Source: Callipepla californica brunnescens
Taxonomy: Eukaryota; Chordata; Aves; Galliformes; Odontophoridae
Assembly (NCBI GenBank): GCA_023055505.1
Contig: JALIRH010000007.1
Coordinates: 28,873,720 to 28,937,719 of the forward strand
Direction: 5' to 3'
DNA: 64,000 nucleotides
The notes beneath the pieces are model-generated. The model was given only the letters and a program-made list of their open reading frames with translations, was not told the origin of the DNA and made no database searches. The position numbers and the translations under genes are program-made. Of the stretch, positions 12,901 through 23,485 are shown piece after piece. The number at the start of each line of letters is the position of its first letter. Positions within the stretch are counted from its first letter, which is position 1.

Positions 12901-15900
12901 AAAATTAGTGCTGTTGAACAGAAGAAAGAGATCTCTAGCCAGTGGAAAAAGAGGCAAAACAGGCAGCAGCTGTGAAGGAGAAAAGGAAGTTACAGAATAA
13001 TATTGGATAAAAGCAGCAGAAGAAAACTTGGCAGAGCCAAGTTACAGAGAAAATTGATATGCTTTGGGGTAAATAGATGAGGTAGTGAAGAGGAGGCTGA
13101 GGAAGTAAGGGATAAAAAAAAAAGCAGAAAGAGCAGGCTGGAGAAGAGCAGTGAAGCATGCAGTGAGAGTTAAGGAGCTGAAACTGAAAAGAAGAAAAAG
13201 AAACACAGGTTCTCAGCAGGGGAGATGGAGAGACTTCCATTGCTCTGGTCTCAAGCCCAGGCTGGGTCTCTTGGTGCTCCGAGGCACTGCAGTGCCTTTG
13301 GTGCCAGGCACAGCACACACTGATGACCTGAACACACAGTGCTTTGGAGCTGTGAATTCACAGCACCCCACTGGTTCTGGATTGCTCCTGGTAATGTGCT
13401 CACATAGACACTGCTTTCATGAGCATTTCATAGGCTTATCATACACTCTGAAGATATGATCTAAAGACAGCTTGCATTAGTTAAATTTTTTTAAACAAAT
13501 AAATGCTTTCAGAATCAATCCTGAAGACAAGATACAACAGTAAAACTCTAGGACAAGAGAACAGCTTAAGGACTGCTGGGAAGTAAAGGAAGACATTCTG
13601 TTAGGGCTTGTGGGTGAATTTATAAGGCCAAATAACACCTCTGTAGGCCATGAAGGCGGGAGCTGGTAATGTAGAAGCCCTGTCCAAAAGAAAAAAAAAA
13701 AAACCCTAAGGCAAGGTAATTTAGCAAATGTTCAGAAGAATGCTGAGCCTTTGAGAAAGGACTGGGAAGGAACTGTGGGTGGCTCCCATCACATAAGAAG
13801 AATGTCACTAACGGTAGTAAAATTTGGAAGTGTCACAGAGAGAAAAAACTCTGGCCATGAGGGTGACCCTGTGATAACAAGCAGTGAGGGCCTGTTGTAG
13901 AGACTGCTGTAAAAGATAGCCTTTTTTGACAGAGATGTGGACAGGGAGATTGAGAGGAGCAGAAAGAGTTACTTTTCGGAGACTGCAATGGGGCAGAATG
14001 ATTATAACATAGACAAGGAAAGGTAAGGGCAAGACTGAAAACATGAAGCAGAACTCTCAGCTAAGATTAAACAAACAAAATCTGTAAACCTTGTACAGTG
14101 AAATCTCTTCTGCTGAGAGTTTTTTGTCTAAAAGGTGATTGCAGTGCTGTCCAGGGATATTGTAGTGTTAAAAGAGAATTTTTTTTCCCCAGCAGTTAGC
14201 TCTGGCAGAGCAACCTGGGCTCAGCTCCAGACCAGTTCTTTTCCTTTTGCTCATCCTCTCTAGCAGATTCTGCAAGCCTAATTAGCAATGCAAGCTTTGG
14301 CCACTTTGTTGGCTTAATAATTTTGTGACTTTAGATGACTGTTCCGGTGACCCCACACAACCTGGTGGCTCTCCAAGAGCCTGAGCAGTTGGGAACATGG
14401 TAAACAGCTCCAGTTCTGGCACTGAGGGTTGCAGATTGGATCTGTAGGGGTTTTGGCACCATGAATCTTGCAGGAATGAATTTAGCTTTGCAAACTCTAC
14501 AGGATTTGCACATGGCTGACTGCAAACTGTGAGCAGGTCTGCAAGATGCAAAAGGATTTATTTTTATATTGCTACTCTTCACACAGAAATTCCCTTGAGG
14601 TGAAATCTCAATTTGTCCTGGAGATAAACAAAAATCAGTAGATGATATTTTGACTCGCATACAGATATTTTGACAATTAATTACAATGTTGAGAGGCTCT
14701 GTAGAAAGTCTTGTACAACAACACTCTCTAGACTGCTTTTTTCACTGTGTATACATACTTCAACTTATGCTTATTTGTTATTTAATCATTATACTCTGTC
14801 TTGTGGCTCAAAGAATCATCAATTCTATCTCAGAAATTATTAGGAACATTCTGCAAAATTCCTGTCTTGCAAGCCTGGTCCCCAGAGGACCATGACTGTC
14901 TGTTCATCCTTCTTCAAGGCTGTCCTGCCTCATGCTAGAATGGCTACCTTGGGGTACCTGCAGTGACAAAAACTGTGACAAAAATGGTGTCTGACCCTGC
15001 AGCCCAATTCCACCCCATTCACCCTATCAAACAGAGAGCAAAGGCTGTGGGATCAGATGGATTTGGGCAGATGAAAGGACAAGCCTTGGGGCTGACAACA
15101 CCTGAGAAAATTGGGAGTTTTTATTTGAAATCAGAGTGTAGAGAGCAAGAAAGTCTCCTTGGAAGAAGTCAGCACTTGCAGAACTTCATCATCCAAAGAG
15201 ACAAGCCAAGAGTGCATATTTCCTCCATCAGCTGCACATGAGTTAGAAGCAGAGCTGGGCATGCCTCTTAAGGACGGCAGGAAACTGGCAGCACACTCAA
15301 GGTGGCAGGTCTCTAAAGCAGGTGCCCACTCCCCCTGCCAGCCTTTGCGCCTCACGTTTTCAAATGACTAGAAGCTAGAAAGGCCAGAGGTGCGAGCTAA
15401 TCCAGTCTGAGCATGTTGTGGTCCTGTGGAGCCTGCCTTTTACACTTTAGATTGATTTGCTCCATCAGACTCCAGTGAGCCTCTTCAGAAGGCAAAAGCT
15501 ACTGTAGATTCTTATCCTTGTGCCTCAAGCCTCGTGGAGCGAGAAATAACAGTGCTTGAAAAGAAGCAATGAAGTAAATCAGCTTCAGGGCTGATTCTTG
15601 AGGAGAGAGGAAGCAGAGACATTGACCAAATCTAAATGATCAGCAGCAATCTTTGCAACAAGTTTCTTTTGATGTTATACAGGATCCTTCTGCACTCCGA
15701 TTTTCTCCCAGGCTCTATTTCTGTGATGGGAGAAGGCACTGACCTCTAAATGCAAAGGAGCAATGCCTACTTCAGAGCAGTCTCATATGGTCAGCATTTT
15801 AACACATAGGATCCTGCCTGTGACAGCAAACAGTATCTGGCTGTATCTCTAGACAAGGGCTTGTGTCCTGCTACATCTGGGTGCCCAGTCATGTTGAGTG

Positions 15901-18289
15901 TGCATGATCTCCACTGCAGGACTGCAACTGAGACCATCAACGCAGTGCCAGGAGGTCAACAGGAGTGACAGCATCTACGTACAAATACTGCACCCAGTCC
16001 TGCTGTCAGCCCTGCAAAAGGAGTGAGGGGACAAGGCCAAGGTCTACACTGAGAAATTTAAGAAGCTTGATCTGAATTTATCTAAGAGGAAATGAAGAGT
16101 AGGTTTGATACACCTACAAATATCTGGATGGAAAAGAGACTGTGTAGCAAAGAATAGGAGTAAACAGATGAAAGCTGAAGTTAAAACATGCGTACAATAC
16201 TGTAGTACTGTTATTACTATTTTCTGTTTACACTGAAGATAATCATCAGAAATTGGGAGTTCACAGAGAATAATTAATACAGCAGAAGGCACTTGTAGTT
16301 AGAAGGAAAACAAATGGATGGCCAGAACCATCCTTTTTGTTCTCATCAACGATGAGGCTGTCAGACCATTGGTCTTGCATGGCCTACCCCATACTGGGAA
16401 GACAAGCACCGTGCTGGCTTCTAGATGGACAATGAACCAGTGCTGCTCTGCTGTCCCCGCCAGCCCTCCTCAGCATCAGCACTCCTCTGCTGAGGCAGAA
16501 GTAGGCCAGGAATGTCTCCCGGGCCAGTGTGGGAGTGCTGTGAGGGTGGGAGCTGCAACTCCTCAGGGCAACCTGAGAGGCTTGTCTTGGCACAATTATA
16601 CCACATGCACCCAGCCTGGGTAAAAGAGACACTCCTATGTGAAATGAATAGGTGTTTATTTTCAATTTTCATGCAATTTTAATGCTTCTGTTGTGATTTG
16701 GTACACTGTTACTTAATCGCACCAATGCTATTGTGCTTGGTGCAATGGGAGCTGGTGCTGAAGATGCTAGTCGAGAACATGGCTGGGGATACACATTCCT
16801 CTCTGCTGGCTGCCTCTGAGTTCAAACTGAAGCACCTTGCTTCTCACTCTTTCCTTTTACCACAGCATAGCACCTCCACCGTCATTGCCAAGAACTCCCA
16901 AGGAGAACAGAGGTTTTGAGATTCCCCACAGATAATGACTCTGGGAATGCATCCTTGGGGGCTGACCATGAGCAGAGCATCCATTTTGCCAGTTGTACTT
17001 CCATGAAGGTGGCATCAATGGTTAAAGCCATTACCTGTGTATAAGATGGCTCAGTGACCCTCACATGCTACCATGACACTGCGGTTGCTCTGTCTAGTTT
17101 TCCTAAGCAATGACAGAAAGGAACCCTGGAAAATAAAAAGGCACTACACTTTCCTCCCTTCCACTTTTCAATTATTTTTTCCTGAAAGCTAACAGGAATG
17201 ACTTCATTTCTTCAAGACAGTGGCTCTCCAGCATTTCTATCCCCTTCACTGTACAGTATTGATGGCAAACTGGAGTTATTAAAGAACAAAAACAGTGACT
17301 GGGACAAAACAGAAATGGCATAGGTTCAGCCTTCCATGGGCAGAAATACATACAACATTTGAACAGTGATCTAAATGCATCAGTTACATCCTCCAAAAAT
17401 ATATATTTTTTTCCAGAGATATCTTTTAATGTGTCTGAGTACGAAAATCCTCGTACAAAATTTCAAATACACCCCAAATATTATAAAGTAATCAAAACAA
17501 AGTTGTGAGAAAAAAACCCAAACATTTTCTCGACTCAAAACCTCCTGAAATGACAGTTTACAAGACAGTGGGAAAAAAAAACATCATATACATATCCTTT
17601 CTGAAAGAGGGAGAGATGGAAGGGAAGAATAAGCTGAATGTTTTCATTCATTTTGCATATCTTCACTCAAAACCCTGAATGCTCTTTCTGTTTCCTTTGA
17701 TAACTGACCATACCCTTGAAGTCTGCATTTTTTTTTTCCCCTCAAAAGATTTATAAGCAAACAGCATGGGAAGAAGAAAATAAATTCTGAATCTTTTCAA
17801 TTCTCGTCTCCAGTCAATTTAATCTTCAGTGAATACAGCAATCCTCAAGCACCTAAGTTTCCTTTCCACACTCATGTAAATACTCTACAACATTTTAACC
17901 CTGATAAATATAATCAAATACTTCTTTTCTGCACCTTCCCAAACTTTAAGATACCAAAAAAAAACATTTTTTGGGTTTTGAAACTGTGATTTTCATTATA
18001 GAAAATGCATTAGGATTTGCTGACTGTCAGAAACTGAAAAAGAGAACATTTTAACTGATAGATCAAAATCTGCAAATTCAGAACAATTGTTAGACACTAT
18101 ATTTTGATCTTTAACACTGTATTTGTCCAAACAGTATCTATTTGAATGTAAAAAAAATGAAACTCACCTGCCTTTTTTGTATACCTCATGAATTTCTTTT
18201 CCTTGCCGGTGGACTCTGCATTCAGTGGATAAAACCCATCCCCACAACAGCAGGAAGATGCTAAAATGCATTTTATGGACAGTCAACAT
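695..18289 (-). CDS. GABRR1: GABA-A receptor rho-1 subunit, 5' half (five coding exons; 3' end off window)
   Basis: Rho-1 is a Cys-loop receptor subunit that forms GABA-gated chloride channels at the plasma membrane, best known from retinal neurons. Five exons join in frame: 18168-18289, 7917-7970, 3537-3646, 2140-2207 and 695-918. Together they give 578 nt, encoding 192 residues plus two bases. Seen in order: a hydrophobic signal peptide (about residues 7-22), a basic linker with RQRR (45-48), the rho-typical block [20 protein letters not shown] (77-96), and the start of the ligand-binding beta-sandwich with [14 protein letters not shown]. The residues MRPGFGG, VPDMFF and RVQPDGKV are those I remember for rho-1 and differ from the rho-2 copy in this window. 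All splice sites are GT-AG. The Cys-loop and membrane segments are not in the window. The start is supported by conservation of the MLxVxxM N-terminus and an A at -3. Further non-coding 5' exons cannot be excluded. Confidence 0.93.
919..2139 (-). other. GABRR1 intron 4
   Basis: 1.2-kb GT-AG intron. Apart from an imperfect 12-bp tandem duplication (CTGCTACAGCAG-like) near 1237-1264, nothing stands out. Confidence 0.85.
2140..2207 (-). CDS. GABRR1: GABRR1 coding exon 4 (68 nt)
   Basis: Encodes (G)[19 protein letters not shown] followed by VDM, the first strand region of the Cys-loop receptor extracellular domain. The acceptor is a T-rich tract ending TTTAG| and the donor is ATG|GTAAGTG. Length and phase equal GABRR2 exon 3, and the encoded peptide is identical. 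Confidence 0.95.
2208..3536 (-). other. GABRR1 intron 3
   Basis: 1.3-kb GT-AG intron with no recognised repeat, RNA gene or conserved element. Confidence 0.85.
3537..3646 (-). CDS. GABRR1: GABRR1 coding exon 3
   Basis: 110 nt, acceptor TCTTCCAG| and donor GGAG|GTACAC. It encodes residues 60-95 between split codons, including [20 protein letters not shown] and [12 protein letters not shown]. This is the N-terminal extension leading into the ligand-binding domain. The equivalent GABRR2 exon is 107 nt with identical phases. Confidence 0.93.
3647..7916 (-). other. GABRR1 intron 2
   Basis: 4.3-kb GT-AG intron between the 54-nt exon and exon 3. It contains the perfect inverted repeat at 5751-5881, described separately. 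The part around 6250-7400 is AT-rich with T-runs. No coding sequence recognised. Confidence 0.85.
5751..5881. repeat. Perfect 57-bp inverted repeat with 17-nt loop
   Basis: The left arm (5751-5807) is exactly the reverse complement of the right arm (5825-5881), checked base by base. The loop 5808-5824 is GGGCAGAGTTAATGTCT. The 8-mer GTCTCTAA occurs at 5821-5828 and again at 5880-5887, bracketing the right arm. The structure lies in GABRR1 intron 2, so the pre-mRNA would contain a long perfect stem. I recognise no transposon in the arms. A natural template-switch insertion explains both the arms and the short direct repeat; a sequencing or assembly fold-back is the main alternative. Confidence 0.95.
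7917..7970 (-). CDS. GABRR1: GABRR1 coding exon 2, 54-nt symmetric exon with basic RQRR segment
   Basis: The acceptor is CCCTGCAG| and the donor is AG|GTAGGTGAAG. It encodes [19 protein letters not shown], where the two serine codons are split. This closely resembles the [12 protein letters not shown] segment I remember in human rho-1. The exon is 54 nt and phase 2 at both ends, so skipping it keeps the frame. It is very GC- and CpG-rich inside an AT-rich intron. GABRR2 has no counterpart. Relative to my memory of human rho-1 there is one extra residue at each junction. Confidence 0.82.
8195..8245 (-). mobile_element. CR1 LINE 3'-end fragment
   Basis: A short piece resembling the reverse complement of the CR1 3' tail: AATCACAGAATCATTATGG followed by a GGTTAGAAAGACC-like segment. 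Degraded and 5' truncated. Just upstream, 8160-8169 and 8179-8188 form a 10-bp hairpin of no known role. Confidence 0.55.
9585..9717 (-). mobile_element. CR1 LINE fragment
   Basis: Reverse-complement CR1 sequence: GGGCAGCCTGTGTCAGCACC, then AAATTTATTCCTAACATCTG, then a CCCCCTTGTTCTATCA block. This corresponds to the end of CR1 ORF2. It is truncated on both sides, and a TTTA-rich simple repeat follows. Confidence 0.7.
9718..9748. repeat. (TTTA)n simple repeat
   Basis: An interrupted run of TTTA/TTCA units directly abutting the CR1 fragment on its left. Confidence 0.85.
10029..10058. repeat. 12-bp hairpin
   Basis: The arms AAAATATTCAGC and GCTGAATATTTT are perfectly complementary around a 6-nt loop (10041-10046). 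Probably chance or a decayed palindrome; no function inferred. Confidence 0.6.
10660..11180 (+). mobile_element. CR1 LINE, 5'-truncated, ORF2 C-terminus still open
   Basis: About 520 bp of CR1 in plus orientation, antisense to GABRR1. An uninterrupted frame from 10663 encodes the CR1 ORF2 C-terminal region: [59 protein letters not shown] and [16 protein letters not shown]. It then runs into the 3' tail (CCCTTCCAACCC then ATTCTATGATTCTGTGATT). The endonuclease and reverse transcriptase are missing, so it is a dead copy. The intact frame suggests a fairly young insertion or a short time for decay. Confidence 0.92.
11830..11854. repeat. A-rich (AAAG)n simple repeat
   Basis: An AAAAGAAAGAAAGA run passing into a pure A run. 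Confidence 0.85.
12640..13210. other. Purine-rich tract
   Basis: About 570 bp in which the plus strand is strongly A/G biased, rich in GAAAGA, AAGGA and GAGAAG words, without a simple repeat unit. Since GABRR1 is transcribed from the minus strand, its pre-mRNA would be pyrimidine-rich here. No protein family was recognised in any frame. Confidence 0.6.
18168..18289 (-). CDS. GABRR1: GABRR1 coding exon 1 (signal peptide)
   Basis: Encodes residues 1-40 plus two bases: [20 protein letters not shown] is the signal peptide, followed by a charged tail ending in VYKKG. The donor is AG|GTGAGTTT at 18168/18167. The pattern FLLxWGWVL, then HEVxKKG, matches my memory of mammalian rho-1. A second in-frame ATG lies at codon 7 and could also start a signal peptide. 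The exon extends right into an undefined 5' UTR. Confidence 0.88.
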
Positions 18290-18324
18290 GTTACCTGAAG
18301 GTTCTGTGTCCAGAAATAGTCCAT
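18283..18324 (-). promoter_or_regulatory. Possible 13-codon upstream ORF overlapping the GABRR1 start
   Basis: An ATG at 18324 opens a 13-codon frame ([13 protein letters not shown]) whose TGA at 18285-18283 overlaps the GABRR1 start codon region (ATG at 18289) in another frame. The same frame has earlier ATGs, the furthest at 18519. It matters only if this stretch is 5' UTR in the mature mRNA, which the sequence alone cannot show. Confidence 0.35.
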
Positions 18325-18949
18325 ACAAGAAGAAGAAAGCCAAAATGTAGATCCTGTTTCTCTTTTTAAGACATTATCGGTCTGATCGTTATTGGAAGGA
18401 TGTTTACTCATACAAAAAATCATCCTGCAGTATTTAATCTGGACAGTGGGGAAAGCAATTTCCACTAAACCTATAAATCCCTCTACGTCAGATGGCAGGG
18501 ATTTTCTAGCAGTGTTCATGTATTCTCAGAGAACAATTATTTTTTTGTCCAAACAAGCTATTTTATTAATTGGTTTAAATTGAACCCTTTTTTACTGTCT
18601 ATCATAAGTGACACATTTGTACTTCTGTCTGGTTAACCAAAGCAGTGCAGCTGATCAGACAGGTGTCATAAGTAATTTTTAATCACTGAACTTATCCATA
18701 TATTGGTAATATTTGTTACAGGTATTCCAGTAGATTAAAAATTGTTAATGAAAATATTTGCATGCAGCAAAAAGTCTTCCTTTCCACTTGCCTCTGCACG
18801 ATAGTGTTTTGATCCTCTGTGTTTTTCTAAATACTTCAATAATCTGTGGAGGTTTGGCCAGAGTGGTCAGTGACTTCAAGGTGAGTGCCAGGGTCTCTGG
18901 GAAGCATACGACACGGAGGGACAAAAGGACAGCGTGAACACAAGACTGT

Positions 18950-19474
18950 TTGGAAGGATCTTATCTAAGAAGAGCAGCATTATGCCAGAGCTATGGGAGA
19001 GCTCAGAGGTCTGCTGTGCTGTGTCTCATGGGGCTAACAAAATTCCCATTCTTGCTACTGAAAAGAAAATACCATAAACAGAAACACATGGTTGAGCCAA
19101 CAACATTGCTCATTTATTTGGAGCTCCCTCCCTCGCTGTGTTGCTCACAGTTTCACGTTTACCATCCTACTACTGAGTCTTCCCACAAGGCTTCACAATT
19201 ACCTTGTCACCATGTTTGTGGTGATTGTTCTTATCACATGGTGAGGCAGGGAAACCTTGTCCCATCCACCCCTTTGCTTGCAAGGCACTTCCTCTGCCCA
19301 TTACCCATGGGTTTCTATTTTAGAGCAGTTTGTCAAGTCACTCATCCCTTTTCATGGAAGTCCATTACAAAAATCCTTGGGAGCCGACCTCTACCTGGCC
19401 TAAACTTCCATAGCTTTATTAACTTGAGTGAGCATTTATGCTGCCATGGGATCCACAGAATCAAAAGCCCCTGA
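18950..19474 (+). other. 174-codon open frame, probably chance
   Basis: The longest plus-strand open frame outside CR1. The translation is rich in Ser, Leu, His and Cys, and shows no domain, signal peptide, repeat or family signature that I recognise. There is no matching splice or promoter context. One frame of this length is about what chance would give in 64 kb of six-frame sequence. Listed so that it is not mistaken for a gene. Confidence 0.2.
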
Positions 19475-19827
19475 AATTTCATTCCATCAACCAAGACTCA
19501 GTTTAAAGTTTCGCTGGGCTAAAGCTGTGACTTTCACAAAGTCACCCAGGCTTCAAGAGATGAGGAATCAGTCACCACTGCTTTGCTTAAAAGGTTAATT
19601 GCTGCTGCTGCTCAAGCAAGTTGTACCCATCTTATCTTCAAAAATGACCTGTTTTCAGCTTGTAACGATTTGTATATTCTTCTCAGAGAGGATAAAATAT
19701 ACCTTAATAGGTGCCCTTTTCACACGATAATATTAGATATGCTTTAATCCAATCTCTTCTCAGTCTTTGCAATGATCTGTATAACAATTTTCTTCTCTTT
19801 GGAATAAATTTTTGTAGCTTCTTAATG

Positions 19828-20032
19828 CACTGTAACAGGGTGCCCAGCAAGGTTGTGGATGCCCCCTGCCTGGAGGTGTTCAGGGCCAGGCTGGGTGGGG
19901 CTTTGAGCAACCTGGTCTGGTGGGAGGTGTCCCTGCCTGTAGCAGGGGGTTGGAACTACGTGATCTTAACGTTCCTTTCCGACACAAACTATTCAGATTC
20001 TCTGACTCTATGATCCCCTGATTTTATGATGT
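19828..20032 (+). mobile_element. CR1 LINE 3'-end fragment
   Basis: CR1 3' region: AAGGTTGTGGATGCCCCCTG, GGAGGTGTTCAGGGCCAGGC, TTTGAGCAACCTGGTCTGG and GGGGGTTGGAACTACGTGAT, followed by a degraded tail with CTCTATGAT-like repeats. Confidence 0.9.
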
Positions 20033-21050
20033 TATTGAAGTGCTATTCCCTTTCTAATGCACAAGAAAGCTTCCTGGGAGCAATGAGGATTCACACGCCT
20101 TGAACCACCATGAATCCACTCTGCTTCCCAGGAAAAGCTGAGGTCCCTTTGTACACACAAGAGAAATATCCTCTGATTGACTGAGGGAATTTATTAGAAG
20201 ATATTGTGAAGGCCAAAAACTGTTCAAACAAATTGTTTTTTAAAGATTATCCTTAAATTTTACTCAGCCTCAAGCTTGAGGAGATGGAGAGTCACCTTTG
20301 CCCACTTTCTCTGTGAGACCAACAGGAGACTAAAGATTCAGCAATATTTTCCTTCAGTACGTAGAAAATCAGTAGATACTGAACAAGAAAAGAAGGAATA
20401 CTTCACAGTGAACAGTATTTTAAACAAATCAGTCTGTTTTTGCAGCTTCTAGATTAACTGTGAGATGACTGCATCAAGTGAATTTATTATTAAAGTTTCT
20501 CAATTGATACATTTGGGAAGGGAAGCATTTCCTAGGGATTCAAAGTGAAACACTGTAAATGTGAAACATTTAGTTTCACTTGGTTTGCTAAACCCACAGG
20601 ATTTATTCCAGTTCACTTGTTAAATGACTGTTCACATATAAAAATAAACATATCCTCTTCATTCTAGATTCCCAAGTAGCAGCATATGTACTAACCTTCT
20701 ACCCATATATGACAATATTCACTGGAAAATCTCAAAGCAAATTTTAGAATGTCAGTTGAAAGCTGCAATACCTTTACCAGTTTTACAGACAGAAGAGAAA
20801 GCAAAATGTTTTTGCTAGATCCATTGCAGACATTCAGTCTATAGCCACATCCACAAGCAAATGAAGAAATAAGAATGGACTACTGAGATGAAGACAAGTG
20901 AGTGATGTTGAGCTTCATAATAGGAAAGATGATTTATTTCCTTTTAATGGCTGAAGGCATCTTTCCTGGAGAGCTCTTGTGCTTTAAGTCAGACACCAGA
21001 TTTATCTGGGTTAGAGTAGGAGCTGAATGCAAATGCTAATCTACAATGAG

Positions 21051-21134
21051 AAAAAAAAAAAAAAAGTAAATCTCAGGCAACTGAATGAGATGAAACTGAA
21101 CAGGGAAAGTTAAAAAAAAAAAAAAAAAAAAAAA
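21051..21134. repeat. Two poly(A) runs
   Basis: Runs of 15 A (21051-21065) and 23 A (21112-21134), 46 bp apart. Neither follows a recognisable retroposed sequence. Confidence 0.9.
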
Positions 21135-23185
21135 GTAGAGCACTTGCTGAAGCAGAAATGAATACCAGAATTTTCAGTGCTGATTCCCAGTCACCCCAGC
21201 CCTGGGTTGTTCTAAAGTGCAGCTCCACATCTGCCGGCATAGATGGGTGCTCATGACCTTATACAGCCGTACTCTGCTTCCTTCTCCCTGCACTCACACC
21301 AAAGGGTCTGAACACTGAGCCAGGCCAGAGGAACAGTGCAGCAGAAAATGTGCCATTTCTATTCTTCTCACCATCTCCAGAACACTTCCCTGTGCTGTCT
21401 TGTGAGTCCAACCCTGGCCCAGGGGAAGGGCAACCCCTGCATCCACCAATGGATGCAGCCCCCAGCTCCTGCTGAGCTTGGAGACCTGCTTGACACCGCC
21501 TGGCTGGCACTGCTGCCTCTGCTTAGGAGCTTTGTCTCTTTTATCCTCAGGGAAGTTCAGTGGGACCTTGCACTTTTTCTTGGTCACACATTTTTACCAG
21601 GTTGCTCGGGAATCAAATCCTGTATTTCTTGTGTTTTCACTCACAAATGATTACGAGATATGTTCAAGAAGTATTTCATTCTGCTTGACCCAACCACGTT
21701 ATTCCTTTGAGCCAAACTGTTTCTAAAATAAATACATTTTCAGGCAAACAAAAATGTACGTTTTTCCATTTGAACAAAGAAAAGTCAACTATTTGCCTGA
21801 TTTTGTTTGTAATCAAACTATTCTTAAAACAAGAGTAAAGACACTGACTCAGCTGTATACCGAGATCCTGACCTTTCCAGGAGTAAAATTCCAGTCTGAA
21901 AAGCATCCATTCAAGCCACCAGCCATCACAGGAAACCAGAATTGCAATGAAAGTATCAGACACAATGGCAACTCTACACAAATCATGAACTTGGCCTTCT
22001 TCAATTAGTCACATAAAGCTTAAATCAGCACACTAATATACAGTATACAGAGTGTAAAATATCTCTGGATCAGCCTGCAACAGCTACACATAAAGCACCC
22101 CGTAGCATTTACATTTTCTAACCTCTTTCTAACAGGTCCTTGCCTTTGTTCAAAAGCTTTTAATGCAAATATGGATGAATGTGTCATTGCATCTCTGTTG
22201 TGATTCATGTTTGTAGTAGCAGGAGGTGCACAAAGGAACCCGCATGATTGATGTGATGCTGTTTGACTTCTGGGAGGTTATTTACCCTGTGCAGCTCTGG
22301 TTCTTTCAGAAATGGCACTCTGTGTCTCCACGGCACGCTGCCAGAGTAATGTGTAGAGGATTCAGTCATGGACGTTGTCAGAGAATAAAACTTAGGTTTA
22401 ATATGAAGTTAGTGGCATTTCTGAAGCCATTATTGTACACACTTAAGCAAGTGTACTTCTGTTCTTTGAGTTGCTCACAGAACAAATGTGCTTACTCTGC
22501 CTAAACCAAAATATGTTAGCTGGATTCTTCATATTCACTAGATCCAGAACTGTCTATGAGGAGAGTGTTAGCACAGTTACTGAATAAAATTTGGACAAAA
22601 TCATCCCGAGCAGATATCCACTGAATTTCACTGTGGTGGAAGATTTTACTTCTCTCAGTGCTAAAGATCAGCGAATGATCCAGAATAAGAGTTCACCATG
22701 ATGGAAATCATGCCCCTGTTCATAGAGGCCAAAGATTTCACCATAAATAGCTTTTGCACTTCACTGTCGTGTTCACCTTTATGCCCCTGCCTCTGGTCCC
22801 CCATTTGGGCTCGCACATTTCTCATAGGCAGCACTGGGCTCTTTGCAGATAGTGAGGAGGATGCTGATGGACCACAGGAAATCATCAACATTAATGAACA
22901 ATTAGATGCAACATGAATAGCAGGGAGGGGTGCCAGCGAACCCGTGACCCCAAGCATTCTTGTCACAGAATGAAAATCAGATAAAGGTAAGGCGCTGTAC
23001 ATGTGCTTCTAAGCCTTTATAAATCCCTAAATGGATTGTGCGCTGTATAAAAAGAAAGGGAAATGGGCCAAGCTTGCACTGGGTGGAAACCTGAAGGGCC
23101 CCAGCAAACAGTGTGCTTGAGTGAACTGCAGTGCTTTGAGGCTAATGCCTTTGGCTGTTGTCCCTCACTGTTGGGATGAACAACG

Positions 23186-23485
23186 ATGCTACAGCACCAC
23201 AACGAGGCAACCCTTCGTACCGCTCCGCTTTCACCACAACTCTTTGCTCAGGGATATTTTTGTCCGCACGACGCTCCTTTTCTCCCTGCACGACGTGATA
23301 TTGTGCCCAGGGAGAGCTCCGAGGGTTCACAAGCTTCTTTATGTGGTCCTACGCTCTGTCTGAGAGATTATGTGCGTTGTGTGCTGAGCCGTGCCCTTTT
23401 GTTTCAGCCCTGTCCTGCAATTTCCCAGAGCTGCGCCAGCTGGATTAGCGGCTTTGTGAGTGCTCGGCAGTGGGCACCGGGGCTT
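23186..23485. other. CpG-dense intergenic block
   Basis: By eye there are about 18 CpG dinucleotides in 300 bp (for example CGCACGACGCTCC and GCACGACGTGAT), far more than in the flanks, while overall GC is moderate. Possibilities are a regulatory element or CpG island remnant, or a recently inserted repeat not yet depleted of CpG. I do not recognise it as any element I know. Confidence 0.5.

Larger units (their letters stand above)
7971..18167 (-). other. GABRR1 intron 1 (about 10.2 kb)
   Basis: The largest GABRR1 intron in the window. It holds CR1 fragments near 8195, 9585 and 10660, simple T- and A-rich runs, a purine-rich tract near 12640-13210, and short hairpins. No additional exon was recognised. 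Confidence 0.8.

Noticed and set aside
18950..19474. 174-codon plus-strand open frame
   Set aside because: No recognisable family, signal, domain or splice context; its length is near the chance expectation for six frames of 64 kb.
21051..21134. Two A-runs considered as tails of retroposed genes
   Set aside because: No coding or repeat-like sequence precedes them and I could see no target-site duplications.
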